DNA from: Chalara sp. BL73
Lineage: Eukaryota > Ascomycota > Leotiomycetes > Helotiales
Length of the DNA: 64,000 bases
Reading direction: 5' to 3'
Assembly (NCBI GenBank): GCA_918026815.1
Contig: CAKJVC010000160.1
Span: forward strand, 310,001-374,000
Shown here: positions 1-11,026 of the stretch, piece after piece
How positions within the stretch are numbered: the stretch's first letter is position 1
Layout of the letters: every line of letters begins with the position of its first letter
Translations under genes and position numbers: made by a program
Notes under the pieces: generated by a model
Seen by the model: the letters and a program-made list of their open reading frames with translations, nothing else
Databases searched by the model: none
Told to the model about the DNA's origin: nothing

Positions 1-1046
1 TCTGCAGAGAGTCTCCTTTCCAACCGAAGAGGTAGTCGCCGTGTTGGCCAAATCCAGTACTATGAGGATGTAAGACTTGGTGTTCAATCTGGAATGGAAG
101 GAAAGCTTACCCGTCACCTTGACTGTAGACGAATGGTTGTTGCTTAGTATCTACAGGCCAAAGATCCTTGTTATTGAATTGCCTGGTGTCCCACATGATC
201 TCATACATTAACTGAGGAAGACGCACGGGGTGAGATGCCGGACATGACCCAGTAGATTCGAATGTCCCACTGGCTGGGTATGCAACGTGAGATTTATGAT
301 TGGCACTATCCGTATTCTTACCGTCCCAGCATCTTTGTTTTGAAACATCAGCAATAATCTTTGAACAAATGGAAGAGAAGACTCACGTGGGGAAAGTGAT
401 AGTTGTGCGTATGCCTCCCTGGCAGAATTTCGTCGGCAGCGAGGTCGTGTCACTGCCCGTGCAGGGCGCTCCACCAAATGGGTTCTGCTCTATGGTCGAG
501 AAGCAACGATGGCATATTTGGCGTTGCATTCCATTTGAGGTGCGCAACATGGGATCGCCAGCGATCATCCTGAATCCCTATATCATGTCAGTCTCCCCAA
601 TGTCCCTCCGTAAAAACAGCTCAGCTTACCGGTTTAAAAGCGGTAACAGTCGTCTTCCCATCATACGGCGGGATATAATACACCGTAATCCCACCGTCCG
701 CCTTGAGTCCCAGATTCGCCATCTGAGGGACCCTCTTTAGAGTCCCATTCCGGGCTTTGAAATACAGGTTCGCTGTCCAGTAGTTGGAGAAGTCCTCGGC
801 GAAGGTGCAGCTCGTGCATGTTGATGCGGTCGGCGGATCGTGATTGCTGGGGTCCATGGAGGCGTTGAAACTGTTGCCGCCAACTATTTGGTGGAGGTGG
901 GGAGAGGGACTAACGCCTGGGTTTACGAGGGGATCCAGGCGCTCTATAACCAGTTGTGAGCAGGAGAAGCGCATCATTTGCGCTTGCTGGGCGAGGACAT
1001 CATGGGCTAGGAGGCCGAGGATTAGAGGGATATGTTTGAGATACAT
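1..1046 (-). CDS. DUF1996 domain secreted protein, 5' part, runs off the left edge
   Basis: Four exons can be joined in phase: 1046-630, 577-387, 332-111 and 59 to beyond base 1. Each junction has a GT donor and AG acceptor. The product starts with a signal peptide ([20 protein letters not shown]) followed by the hallmarks of the fungal DUF1996 family: [20 protein letters not shown], an [12 protein letters not shown] motif, [12 protein letters not shown], a CWDGKNTD segment, [12 protein letters not shown], and [18 protein letters not shown] at the window edge. Proteins of this family are secreted, about 350-500 residues long, often carry C-terminal WSC domains, and have no established biochemical role. 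The C-terminal end lies outside the window, so a WSC domain cannot be judged. No break is seen in the visible part. Confidence 0.9.
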
Positions 1047-2172
1047 CTTGGATGCAAAGTACTGTAAAATCAGAGTAAAAATCAGCAGCGATGAGACAGG
1101 ATATCAGATAAGCCTCATAGGGAGAAGATTTCGTTCCTTATATCATGAAACATGTTTGTCCAAATTGCTGGGTTGAAGATCATGCCGGGTCATCTGGCAG
1201 GATCTGCGCTCTCCACCACAACTGCCGCAAGCCTTATCTCTCGTAAATATAACACTTGCCATGAAATAATGATCGTGATGTGGTTCATATGACATTCATG
1301 TTGAACAGTGTCTCTTTCTGGAACTGCCGAGCCCTCGGGTAATTATGCATCGTATGGTTCTAATTAAGCCAACTGCAACATTATTTCATAGAATGTTCTA
1401 TTAACGGCCCCGCAAATCCCTAAATTGGAATTGCCCTTTAGCACGGCAGTCATCAGATTTGCCCTGAATGAGTACCGACATTTGAAGCTCAAGTGTGGCG
1501 AGAAAAGGGAAATGTTGGTTCACGACCACTCGGTCAAAAGGGCCTGGGCTGGAACTTTTTCGTTCTGAATACAAAATTACAATTATTACAAATTAGTTTC
1601 TCGAAATGAATCTAGTATCGTTTCATGGTTATTGAACGACTGAGTGCCGCGTCGAACAGCGGACCGTTTCCGAACCCTAAGCTTACCATCGTATGGAACA
1701 GAAAGCCTGCAGTAGTAATCGCGCTGTAGAAGAGTATCTTGAGGTATATTTTGTGTAATACTCAAATATTCCTGATCGAGAGTCCGCGCTACCATCATGG
1801 CTAAACTTACTCTTACGCCTCTTTTCTCGTAGATCTTCAACCAATTCAAGGTGCATCGTTTCGGCGTAATTTTTTGCTAAAATTAACCATGTGTCTTGCG
1901 CTAAAACATAAAACTTTGAATGAAGTTACTGTCTACAGTAAAAAAAACCATAAAAATCTTCGTGGTATTCGAGTTTGATGTTCGAAGTCAGATTGCCCCT
2001 TTCCGGTCTCGCTTAACCTCTCTCCCTACCACCAAAGGAACTCTCCAAGAAGGGAAATCTAAAAAAATTAAATTTTTTTTTTAATAAATATAAGAGCATC
2101 GATCGCTTGCTCCCAATTTAGCAAAAGATGCTTTAACTCTTCGGCCGCACCTATAAATCCTGCTCAAGGGGT
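1047..2172. other. Intergenic, no gene recognised
   Basis: This holds the upstream region of the DUF1996 gene and the downstream flank of the tRNA-like gene. An 87-codon open frame on the minus strand (1586-1849) has no recognisable motif and I do not call it. From about 1860 the composition becomes A+T-rich with homopolymer T/A runs. Confidence 0.5.
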
Positions 2173-2177
2173 AAAAA
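2173..2177 (-). terminator. RNA polymerase III terminator candidate of the tRNA-like gene
   Basis: On the minus strand a run of five T lies about 9 nt past the discriminator base of the tRNA-like gene. A run of four or more T is the normal Pol III stop signal, and this is the expected distance. Confidence 0.6.
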
Positions 2178-2185
2178 TAATATCA

Positions 2186-2311
2186 GGGCCTAATCCGGGA
2201 TCGAACCGGAGACTTTAACCTTTATTAGTATCCTGTACACTGTGTGGATATTTAATTGGAACTCACCCTCTTACACCCAAAGCAAGAATTCTACCACTGA
2301 ACTATCAGGCC
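2186..2311 (-). tRNA. tRNA-Pro (anticodon UGG)-like gene with an insert in the variable loop
   Basis: Read on the minus strand, all arms of a cloverleaf are present. The acceptor stem GGCCTGA (2311-2305) pairs with TTAGGCC (2193-2187) and is followed by discriminator C at 2186. The D stem is GTTC/GAAT with loop AGTGGTA. The anticodon stem CTTGC/GTAAG closes the loop TTTGGGT, which gives anticodon TGG. The T stem TCCGG/CCGGA closes the loop TTCGATC. A good box B (GGTTCGATC) and an acceptable box A are present, and a T5 terminator follows. The two halves are separated by 54 nt (2266-2213) directly after the anticodon arm. Without these the RNA is 72 nt with a normal five-base variable loop. Eukaryotic tRNA introns normally sit between positions 37 and 38, so this place is abnormal. 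It could also be a tRNA-derived repeat or a pseudogene, although every stem pairs. Confidence 0.75.
2213..2266 (-). other. 54-nt GT-AG intron-like insert inside the tRNA-Pro-like gene
   Basis: On the minus strand the insert starts GTGAGT, has TACTAAT 17 nt before its end, and ends TTAAAG. These match the donor, branch site and acceptor of fungal pre-mRNA introns, and the length is typical for ascomycetes. It lies in the variable loop, between the anticodon arm and the T arm, not at the 37/38 site cut by tRNA splicing endonuclease. The boundaries can slide by one base without changing the joined product. Removal by the spliceosome is inference. Confidence 0.6.
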
Positions 2312-2782
2312 TATTGTGATTTTTACTGCTTCGGGGTTGTAAACCACAACACATTAACCAAATTTGACTGTTTATTATAGTATTTTCAAGAAATACAAAG
2401 CGATATTCAATTTTCGATTTTACGACTTTTTGAACAGCGATTCAGCATCTAGTATATTATATTTGTTTTCCAGTTTTTATATTTACAATAAACAATACCT
2501 TTATTGAAAAGGGTGGGTGCGGAAGCGTAGGAATTACAGGTGTGTATTGATGCTACGCGTTCTATATACAGAGTTTTCCATGCCAAGCCAACCACGTGAC
2601 GGAAAGCCACGTGCTTAACCTCATATACATGACACTTCCTTGAACCCTTAGAACAAGGATTCGTTCTATACAATAGCTTTTTTTTTATTTCGAATTTTAC
2701 TAAACGCATTTTAACAAAAACTAAACAGCTCGATATAAATTACATTAGTAAAACAAAACAGTTTGTTAAAACTTTAAATTAA
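2312..2782. other. A+T-rich intergenic flank, probable transposon remnant
   Basis: No gene recognised. The open frame at 2449-2709 (minus) is low in complexity and lies beside an LTR-like sequence in the same orientation, so it may be decayed element DNA. CACGTG occurs twice near 2593-2613. Confidence 0.4.
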
Positions 2783-3081
2783 TGTAACGACGCTAGATAC
2801 CACAGGCTGAGTAGAGGTATATGGGAGTACGTATCTGAGGCTATTAGTAGTATTCTAAGAGGTCTACTACGAAGGGTATAAAAAACATAAAGAGAAAACA
2901 ATCTTGTAGACAGAAGAAGCACCTTTTATATCCCTCTCCATATCCTTCCGGAGTCCGTGTCGTACCTAGGTCCGTAAGGGATATGAGTGCCATGTCCGAA
3001 AGGGGTCCGTATGGGCTCTCCCCCACCTTGGGTCCGTCCCTTGTCACGTGGTCAGGAGTCCATATGCCATCGATTGTTACA
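2783..3081 (-). mobile_element. LTR-like sequence (solo or truncated), minus orientation
   Basis: The segment is bounded by TGTAAC and GTTACA, giving the inverted TG...CA ends typical of retrotransposon LTRs. Read on the minus strand it contains a TATAAAAGG box near its middle, about as expected for an LTR promoter. Length is about 299 bp. The bases next to the two ends (attaa and aatac) do not form a clear target-site duplication, and no primer binding site follows, so it may be truncated or recombined. Confidence 0.4.
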
Positions 3082-3597
3082 AATACAACGTTTGTACATT
3101 GCGATAAGATTTATAGGATTTAAGCGGCGTTTGCAAAAGCAAAACGACTTCAATTTAGTACAGAATTCATTTCGGCGACATAAAAGCGAATTCTGCATCG
3201 CTACTTTGCTTAATATATTTCAATTGTTACCGGAACAATTACAGAATTATGCTCGCATCACGGATTAAGAACGGGCAGAAACAGATAACAAAAGCTGGCT
3301 CAATGATCAATCCCATGAACAATTTTAATATCCAGACCCTTTATAATTTGGAGCAAATCGTTCACAATAAGGCTCATAGTGTCGCAAGGTGACGATCAAC
3401 TTGCAAGTAAATAGCTTTATTGAGACATGGGGGTATTCTTGAAATTGCCATGACAAGCGAATGAATCCAGGGGCGTATTGCGAGGATTTGACAAAGGCGC
3501 GAAGAAGCTTCTGAATTCAGAATGGGGGAGTACACTGGACAGTGGACATTTACACTATAATTCCAGGATATATTGAAACGCTCCAATGCACCAATCC
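3082..3597. other. Intergenic; 3' flank of the following minus-strand gene
   Basis: No gene recognised. The open frame at 3374-3601 (minus) begins just past the stop codon of the neighbouring gene and reads like 3' untranslated sequence. Confidence 0.4.
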
Positions 3598-4846
3598 TCA
3601 ATTTTGCACCACCGGCTTCTCGTAATACTCTTTCCTAATGATTTCCTGAGCATCCATGTCTAACACCTTCCAGGAATTCAGCCTCTCGATATCCCACATG
3701 ACATACCCCCATTTACGGAGGCACCCTTTATGCCGTTCGAAATATGAGATTTCGACCTTGTTTCCTGTTGACCATGGCCAGGCCGCATTTGGGCCTGTGG
3801 TGTCATCATTGCTAAAGTGAAGCTCTTCCTGAGTTTCGTAAGCAGTATATGCCTCTGTTTGAAACGTATAATCGTATGGATCTTCGCCGAGCGCCCTCGT
3901 TAGGCAATGTTCGGCCTCCAAAAGGTGGTTTTTGAGAATCTCAGCCTGAGATCTTGTTGAAGGAATGCTGAGAATGTGTCGAAGGAATCGTAAGCCTAAC
4001 GACATGCAATATTCTTCAACTTCGTGGATCATAATACCTAATTCTATATGTTAGTATTAAAGTGCGGATACAATAACCAGACAAGAGTCGGATACTCCTT
4101 AGCATATGTTCACGGCTTGGACGTAATTCCACGAGAACCTCGAGACATTGTTTGAAGGTGGAGGCATAGCGGTCCATTATGTAGTCACGTATGCAAGCTA
4201 TCTCCTCCACTTCCCAGGGATTGAACGTCGAGAGAAAAAGATGCGCCATATCCATGCAGTCGAAAGGGTTAGGGTTGGACCCGTCGGGATTGAATCCAAT
4301 CTCCGCAGGTTTGTTGAAAAGTGTATAAAACAACTGAAAGCGGTACAATGCGCGGTAGATGCGGTCCTGTTTATGATACGAGAGTTTATTATATGTTTGA
4401 GGTCTGTCCCCAGTGACAGGGTGTTGTGAAAATCTGGAGCTGTAAAAATCCGATGTGACATCAATCACAGCACCCTGAAACCTGGCCAGTGATTGAAGGG
4501 TTTCCAAATTAAAAGTGTTCTGCGAAAGGGATGGTGGTGTGTCTCGTCGTGGCTTATAACGAGCAACAAAGACTTCCACGCTTTCCTTCCGAGTAGTACT
4601 ATCCACCCAAGGAATCTGCGAGGCTTCGAGGAGTGACAAAGCCTCTGGGAGGATCATTGGTCCCAGATCTCGAAGTAGAACCGACGAGAGGATTGTTTGG
4701 CGCTGGCTTGTATAAGCTCCGTAGTATAATGGCGATGATTGAACAAGTGCACGCAATGTTGGGGTATCTGGCGAGTACTGCAGGATGGCTACTTTAAGCT
4801 CAATAGATAAGCCATCAAGGCTAGCGTCGGCATTGCGGCTAGACAA
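3598..4846 (-). CDS. Hypothetical two-exon protein, start region possibly broken
   Basis: Exon 1 (to 4096) and exon 2 (4037-3598) join in phase across an intron of 58 nt with a TACTAAC branch site. A second acceptor six bases earlier is also in frame. The product is about 420 residues, soluble, rich in aromatic residues, and begins with SIELKVAILQYSPDTPTLRA. This resembles the helical start of F-box-like fungal proteins (a stretch like ELKVAILQ followed by TLRALVQSSP). I cannot name a function. There is no ATG at the start of the uninterrupted frame. The first plausible upstream ATG in frame is at 4939, but a TAG at 4921-4919 interrupts it. That TAG could come from a C-to-T change in a CAG codon, or an unrecognised first intron may remove it. 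So the gene may be real with a different start, or a young pseudogene. Confidence 0.6.
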
Positions 4847-4939
4847 TTGAGAGTCGCCGGGGGCCGGAGGAGTAGGTGTTGTTTCGTCGTCGGCAACGTT
4901 CAGACGATCTAGAGAGTCCTATATGTTGGCAGCAGTCAT

Positions 4940-5142
4940 CTCGTTCTAATACCGTGGAGCGAAAAGGCTTTGAGTGAGATGCGTGGCGATGCGGTCTTAC
5001 TGGTCGAGGTACGAGTACTGTGGATTAAGGTGTTGTTACTTGAGGAAAGATGAAAGATTTCGGGAGAAACATTTGGATAGTGGTCTACTCATGATATGTT
5101 GGTTGGCGTTTCAAGCGAATATAGCTAGTCGCTGCTGGTTAT
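4940..5142. other. Intergenic between the hypothetical gene and the palindromic element
   Basis: Presumed promoter side of the minus-strand gene. No motif I would name. Confidence 0.3.
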
Positions 5143-5740
5143 TTTTAACGGCAAATATCTCATACCATACTTTTTTTGACGAATATCTCATATACCACTT
5201 TTTGCCTCTTGGCGCAAAACAGTGGTATTTCAGATACTTATTGACAAAACAATAGTATATAAGAAACACTTATATATCTTATATACTATTATTTTGTCGC
5301 GCTGTACCGACACACGCTGCAGCGAACGTTGTAGCAATAGTATTACTATAAAGTGTATTACTGCGTATGCATTATATTGCTACAATATGTATTACGTAGC
5401 TATAGCAATACACGTCGTAGCGACATACGCTGTAGCGATACACGCTGTAACGACATACACTGTAGTTATACAACACACGCTATAACAATAGTATTAATAT
5501 AGCCTGTATTGATACAGCGTATATTGTATTACTGTAGTGTATATTGTTACAGTTTATGTCGTTATAGTGTGTGTCGCTATAGTGTGCGTCGTTCTAGCGT
5601 GTATTACAGACTTTACAGTAAGTGTTAACGGATATCTGATATACCACACGTTTGTTGACATATATCTCATATACCACTTTTATGGTATATGAGATATTCG
5701 TAAAAAAAAGTATGGTATATAAGATATTTGCCGTATTTTT
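5143..5740. mobile_element. Palindromic MITE-like element with about 55-bp terminal inverted repeats
   Basis: The left end (from about 5147, ACGGCAAATATCTCATACC...) recurs as its reverse complement at the right end (to about 5734). The match covers roughly 55 bp with a few differences, including the central T-run and ACGAATATCTCATATACCA. The sequence ATATCTCATATACCACTTT also occurs a third time near 5662, where it forms an immediate short hairpin. The interior (5290-5620) is made of degenerate 13-16 bp units alternating CGACATACGCTGTAG-like sequence on the left with the reverse-complement form on the right, so the element could fold into one long hairpin. There is no transposase. Length of about 0.6 kb with long inverted ends fits a non-autonomous DNA transposon. 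A target duplication is not clear. Confidence 0.65.
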
Positions 5741-6545
5741 AAAGGGGCAGCTCGTCAACTTCGAGGTCTCGAGATTCGGGAATCCGCCACATTTTCCAAG
5801 TCCTGTCTGATCCAGTGATTATAGAATACCACACGTATAATCAGCGATTTCCCGACGTAGACTCTCGCGCTGCTGATGGGGCCTAGCCCTCGGTACGTGG
5901 TCCGCACACTGGCTCACGAGCGCCTTGAATCTTTCGCAACGACCGAACGCTGTTGCATTCTTCTCATCTAAAATCCTGATGAAGCTGATGATTCCCACTG
6001 GCCGGCGACTTAATGACAGAAGATATATACTTTCATACCTTGTGATTTCATTCACTTCTCTATCTGTTGTCTTTCATAGTCTCCGCTCTCCGAACCCGCT
6101 GGTCTGGATGCAGCATTGGCTCGAGTTAGCTTTTTACCATAGCAGGAGGAGAATGGCATGTCTATTTGCCGAAAGTGACAGCGGCTGTTCCTGATGCCCG
6201 TAGGTTTTGGTGAAGTGAGGAAGAACCTGGAGGGAATATCCAGAAAGCTAGACAGAAATCCCTGTTTGATCTAGTCACGTGTTAAATGATGACATCGTCA
6301 ATTCAGGGTCAGAGAAAGAAAGATTCCTTCTTCTCTCATACCAAAGCGGCAAAGTTTTGCCTGGAGGTATATCCTCAAGGTGTTGGCGCAGTTGCGGAAG
6401 CCTCTCATTCTCGGAGTCACAGAACTCATCTCCAACCACGTTGAACTCTAGGAAGTAACAATCTGCAATTCTATCGAACCAAAACAAAACAGTCATATGC
6501 TGAACTCGCTAATTTTACCTATCTTTCTTGCTTTCTCATCTCTAC

Positions 6546-6548
<3 letters not shown>
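5741..6548. other. Intergenic; small unassigned frame at 6275-6496
   Basis: An open frame of 73 codons on the minus strand (6275-6496) contains ordinary-looking amino acid composition (LPQLRQHLEDIPPGKTLPLW) but no motif I know. It lies downstream of the jacalin/aerolysin-fold gene in the same orientation and beyond the C tract, so it could be 3' untranslated sequence or a fragment. Confidence 0.3.

Positions 6549-6580
<32 letters not shown>
6549..6580. repeat. Homopolymer of 32 C
   Basis: An uninterrupted run of 32 C (G on the strand of the neighbouring gene) lies about 80 bp past the stop codon of the jacalin/aerolysin-fold gene. Such a tract is unstable and hard to sequence, so the exact length is unreliable. 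Confidence 0.95.
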
Positions 6581-6661
6581 ACAAAAACAACATGTAACAT
6601 CTGCGGCATCCATTATCAATCCCCTCCATACACTGCCACCCTTACGTTCTCCTACCTCTCC

Positions 6662-8629
6662 TCATCCGCTCCTGACCCCTCCATACTCATATCCCGTCTC
6701 TCTGGCATTGGAATCGTAAGAATAATAAGGGTAACCACCACTTCCACTTTCTCCCGAAGTTTCGTACTCGTTCTGCGCATTATCCGTTTGAGCCTCGTAG
6801 TCCCCGTAGTTCTGGGATTGGGAATACTCATTTCGGTATGAAGACTGAACCTCGGGAACTTCTCCGTAAGCTGGCTCAGCAGGTTCTTCGGCGGCGCTCT
6901 CGCTATAGGCTTCTTCATTGTACTGATTGTTGGATCTCTGCTCGTTTGGCTCGGACTGTTCGCTTGGCTCTTCTTCACGGTTCTCGCTGTATGTCTCTTC
7001 GTTGTACTGGTTGCCGGCCCCCTGCTCGTAGTTTGGCTCAGTGGACTCTCCTTCGAGATTTTCTTTGTAGTCCGTGGTGCCGCGCTCTTCGTTCCCTTGT
7101 TCGTAGTAAGATTCTTCATCGGCCGACTCGGCCGGCTCCTCGTCAGCGTCCTGGTCGTAGTCATTTGTCTTGTTCTCTTCGTCCTCGGGGTTTGCTTGGT
7201 AATCAGGCTCGGTATCGCCATTCTCATTGTAAGCTGAAGTCTCGTCCTCCTGGAATGGAGCTGCATTGTCCTCCTCGGTATATTCTTCCACCTGCTCTTC
7301 GACACTTCCCTCTTCTCCATCTCTTGGTTTCTCACCATCATATTCTCCCCCGTTGGCGTCATAATCCAGGGTTCGCTGCTCATCATTGGCCGCCTCATCT
7401 TCTGAGTCCTCCAAAGATCGCTTCTCTTTATCTTTCTGCTTAATGCTTTTTGTCTTAACCTCCCCATCAGGTGCGTAGCGCTTGACCCGGATATCGATTT
7501 CAGAATACATCACCTGCTTCAAAGTGCCGGATGTTGGAAATGAAAAGTTCTGGCCGTCCTCAGTGACTACGTTGTAATTTCCTTTGTACGCAACATCCTG
7601 CTTTCCTGAATAGAAGATTGCTTCTAACCTGGTGAATTGTTAGTAAGATATAGCAAGAAAAGACAATAGAGTCATACTCAAAGTTATCGTCAGGGTCTTC
7701 CATTGTCACTTCATTCTCGCAGGCAAGAGTCTTCGTGTCTGATTCTGATTGCCCAAAATCCTTCTCTTTTCCCCATGTCAACGTATCCGAAACACTCGCC
7801 TCTGCAAGCAATGGGACTTTTGCTGTAACTGTCACCCCAATTGAATTCTCGATTGTTGTCTTAGTATTCCAAGTGTTTGATGTTGTTATTGAGCGCTCGT
7901 TCTTAACCATGCAACTGCCAGATACGCCGTTCCACACAGCCATCGCCCTATCCAAATATTCCATTTGAATAAAACTAGTATTTGACAATTTGAAATCAGG
8001 GTATTCGACTTTATCGATGAATTGCTTTGCAACCCGCTTAAGAAAGACAGGTGCTAGGGAATCGATGCCACCTCCAGAGCGACCTTGGAAACCAAGAAGT
8101 AAGCCGGAACCAGTGTCCATCTTGTGTTCGCTCTCCTTCTTGTCTTTAGAACCAACGCTGAGCTTTGTTCCCTTATTGGTCTCGAGCCAAAACTCCGATG
8201 TTCGGTCCCATTTGCCACTACCCATGCCCATAAGGACATTGATTTGACCTTCTCGTCCCTGCCGACGTCTATCATGCACTCTTCGAAACTTTGCGATGAA
8301 TCGGTATTCCCAGCCGACGCGCGTTTGCCGTCCGTGAACTCGAGTTCAAGTCCGTTGAGACATCCTCGTCTGCCCGAGCCCCATTTCATCATGTCATGAT
8401 AGACTCGGATCTTCCTCACAACTATGAAGAGACGATGTTAGCTATAGAGCAGCCATAGGAAAATATTCAATATTAGGATCGATCAGGAAAAAAATGCTCC
8501 TGGATACCAATTGTAAAGAAGGATACACTTACAAGCTCCTGGTAGGCCTACCAATTTGAACTCCCCTCCACCATTTCCTCCAACCGCTTTGTTTGCCACA
8601 TACAATTCAGAGGAGTACGATTCCGACAT
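6662..8629 (-). CDS. Jacalin-like lectin plus aerolysin-fold protein with long acidic Tyr-rich tail; frame interrupted
   Basis: Exons 8629-8533, 8421-7679 and 7629-6662 join with good donors, branch sites (GCTAACA, TTACTAACA) and acceptors. The N-terminal part resembles a jacalin-type beta-prism lectin (AVGGNGGGEFKLVG, then VRKIRVYHDMMKWGSG and KVKSMSLW). The middle part (about 7700-7900), rich in Ser/Thr and alternating hydrophobics, resembles the membrane-insertion region of aerolysin-family proteins. In that family the lectin part binds sugar and the second part can oligomerise into a pore. The last 280 or so residues are a disordered acidic tail with repeated Tyr-Asn-Glu-Glu units, which I do not know from this family. 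Within exon 2 the frame shifts by one base near 8226-8230: lectin similarity leaves one frame and resumes in another. This is either a real break or a sequence error. The start was chosen because the upstream exon completes the lectin's first glycine-rich strand. Confidence 0.7.
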
Positions 8630-11026
8630 TTCTCAGGATGTCTGAGCAATTCAAAGGCTTCGAGAATGGTGGTGACGGTTAGATATCGCTGGAACGAGGT
8701 TTGTTCTGTTGATGTGATGAATATAATAAGATGAGATGTGAGCTCGATGGTGATGAAAAAGAAGATGATGGTGATTGAAAATTGGAACAAGACATAAAGT
8801 TTTATATATACTCAAGCAAACGAAGGAGTTCTATCTGCGTACGTCGCAATCCCAACCATGATCAATTCAGCTCCTTTGCTGCGTCTCAAAATCTCGAGTT
8901 CTGGAAGCACTTCAGCCATGCAAAAACAGCCACAACGCGCTCAGCTACGAGATTGACTCCCAAATCCTCTCCCATAGATCAATAGTGACATGACGTAGGT
9001 ACACGCTTTCAAGATGGAAAACTATCGTTGGAGAAAAATTGTCGCCAAGAGCGTCATGCATCTGCCTTGTAAGCATAAGCTTGCATATCTTCCAATGGCT
9101 GCTTTCTTCCTACGAGCAACGTTGCCGCTCAAAGCACCTTCATAGGCCGGATTTCGTGTAACTTCAGACCATCATCGGCTTTACCGCGAAAGAAAAGCAT
9201 CAAGCACATGCGGCTTCATGCCTGTTTTAAAATGTTTAAGCTTTCAGCTGGAGACATGAGCTGCCGGTGACGCCTAGCGGATATGGTTTATATGCTGAAA
9301 TGAAAAGGTCTGCAAGATACTGTTAGGACTATGAAATTGATAGAGGGTATCACATCAATAGAATACGGGTTGTAGGTGCTTGTATTGTATGAATGTTCAC
9401 TGTACGTTGATCTCTAGTAACTATGTTGTATGCAAGAGATTTTCTAGTTCCTTGGCCTATTACATAAGCCAATTCCTGAAACTTTTGAATGTCGTCTAAA
9501 TCCACGTGACTGCGCCCACCTTCGATTCAATATGTACATTTGTTCAAAATTTGGCTGTCAGCCACACCAAGCAAAATGTGGCTATATTAGTAAAGCTAAA
9601 TCCCTGTCTCTTATTTTCACGATACAGCTAGAGTAGAGCGCAAGCTTTGGTAACAGATATCTGTTTGCCATGGATATACTTCAATGTCATTGCAAGAACA
9701 TTCAACAATGGGGAACAAGACTGCAAGATCAAGATCAAAGCATTTGGGATAGCACGAGCCAGTGAGTACAACTCCTCAGAATCAGCAAGTGGAGAACCTG
9801 GTCTCCCTCCAATGAACAACTATTGCAATCCACAAGAAAACCATGCCTAATATGCACCCTGATCCTAAATGCCGTTGAGTCCCTCCTAACAGGCAGAAAA
9901 ACAATTCATTTGAAGCTGAATAGCTTCATTTGCCCTCCTCCTTTCGAAACGAGGGGAATCTTTGTAAATATTCACTACCCTCTGATGAAAGATGAGCCCT
10001 CTTGAGAGGCGGTCCATTGTCTGTTAGTGTCCGCCGTGGATATATTATTGACAGTGGTCCTGGGAGAGATAGAAAAAAAAATCCGCACTTAGGCTTGGTA
10101 TCGAAAGGAGTGGAAAAATGATGACTGAATTGTCTGCCTCCGTGGCTATGGTTTGGTTCTCCCCCAACAGTTGTTGGTCGCTGCTGAACTGAAGCATGAA
10201 ATTGACGAAAAGGAGTCGGGAGCACATTGAGGCAGGTGGTGGGTTAGATCAGATCCCAAAACAGCAGTAGCCGCAATACCAAGGAAAGTGCATCCCCTCC
10301 CTCCCTTCCCCCCTCCCCCTCCGAGGGAAGATCACTTGCGCTATCATTCCCGGGTGACAGAGGCTATATCCCTGATGCCATAACATCAGTTAGAATCCTT
10401 GTTGTGCACAACTGGTGTTGCGAGTCGTCAACTTGACGCATTTCCGGATTTACGTGATAGTGCGGTCGATTGTTCAGCACGATCCCCAAGATTATTTGAA
10501 ATAAGGATTCAATATCCATCGGCCTTGCCAATTAGTGACTAGTAACGTGCGTTGGCCGTATAAGGGGAAGCTGAACAGTCTCGGTAGATGCCCTCCACTA
10601 CTCTGAATCGATTGCGAACACACGAACTGTCACGTGAACCCGGCTCATCTGTATCAGTAGGGGCGGCCGGTCGACCTGGCCCGCTAACGGGCGGCAGATA
10701 GAGACGATTCCCGGATTCCGTGAGGGTGGAGTTGGAGGGTGAAATCAGTCCTGGTGATGGGAATTAAGATGTCACCTCATCCGTACGTGTGATCTGATTC
10801 TAGAGCTCTTCCATTTAATATAAATAGATAGATATATCTAAGAGTTGGACTTGTTGACCCTAAGCCTCAACATAGGTTACGATTCGACTTAAGGATCAGA
10901 CGATGTGCTAGCGTAAGGTTGAATTCCAGTCTTCTGTAGCTGCGACCATTTCTAGGACATTTCTTGAAAATGTGATTACAATACTCTCCTAGTTAGAAGA
11001 AATGCACTCTCTAATGCTACATTTTA

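Noticed and set aside
5222..5485. Tyr/Ile-rich frame inside the palindromic element
   Set aside because: It translates the alternating internal repeat units and no family is visible.
6652..7467. Long basic frame (271 codons) and a 201-codon plus-strand frame (6838-7443) over the acidic tail region
   Set aside because: They are out-of-frame readings of the repetitive acidic tail, which has the matching splice junction and domain context.
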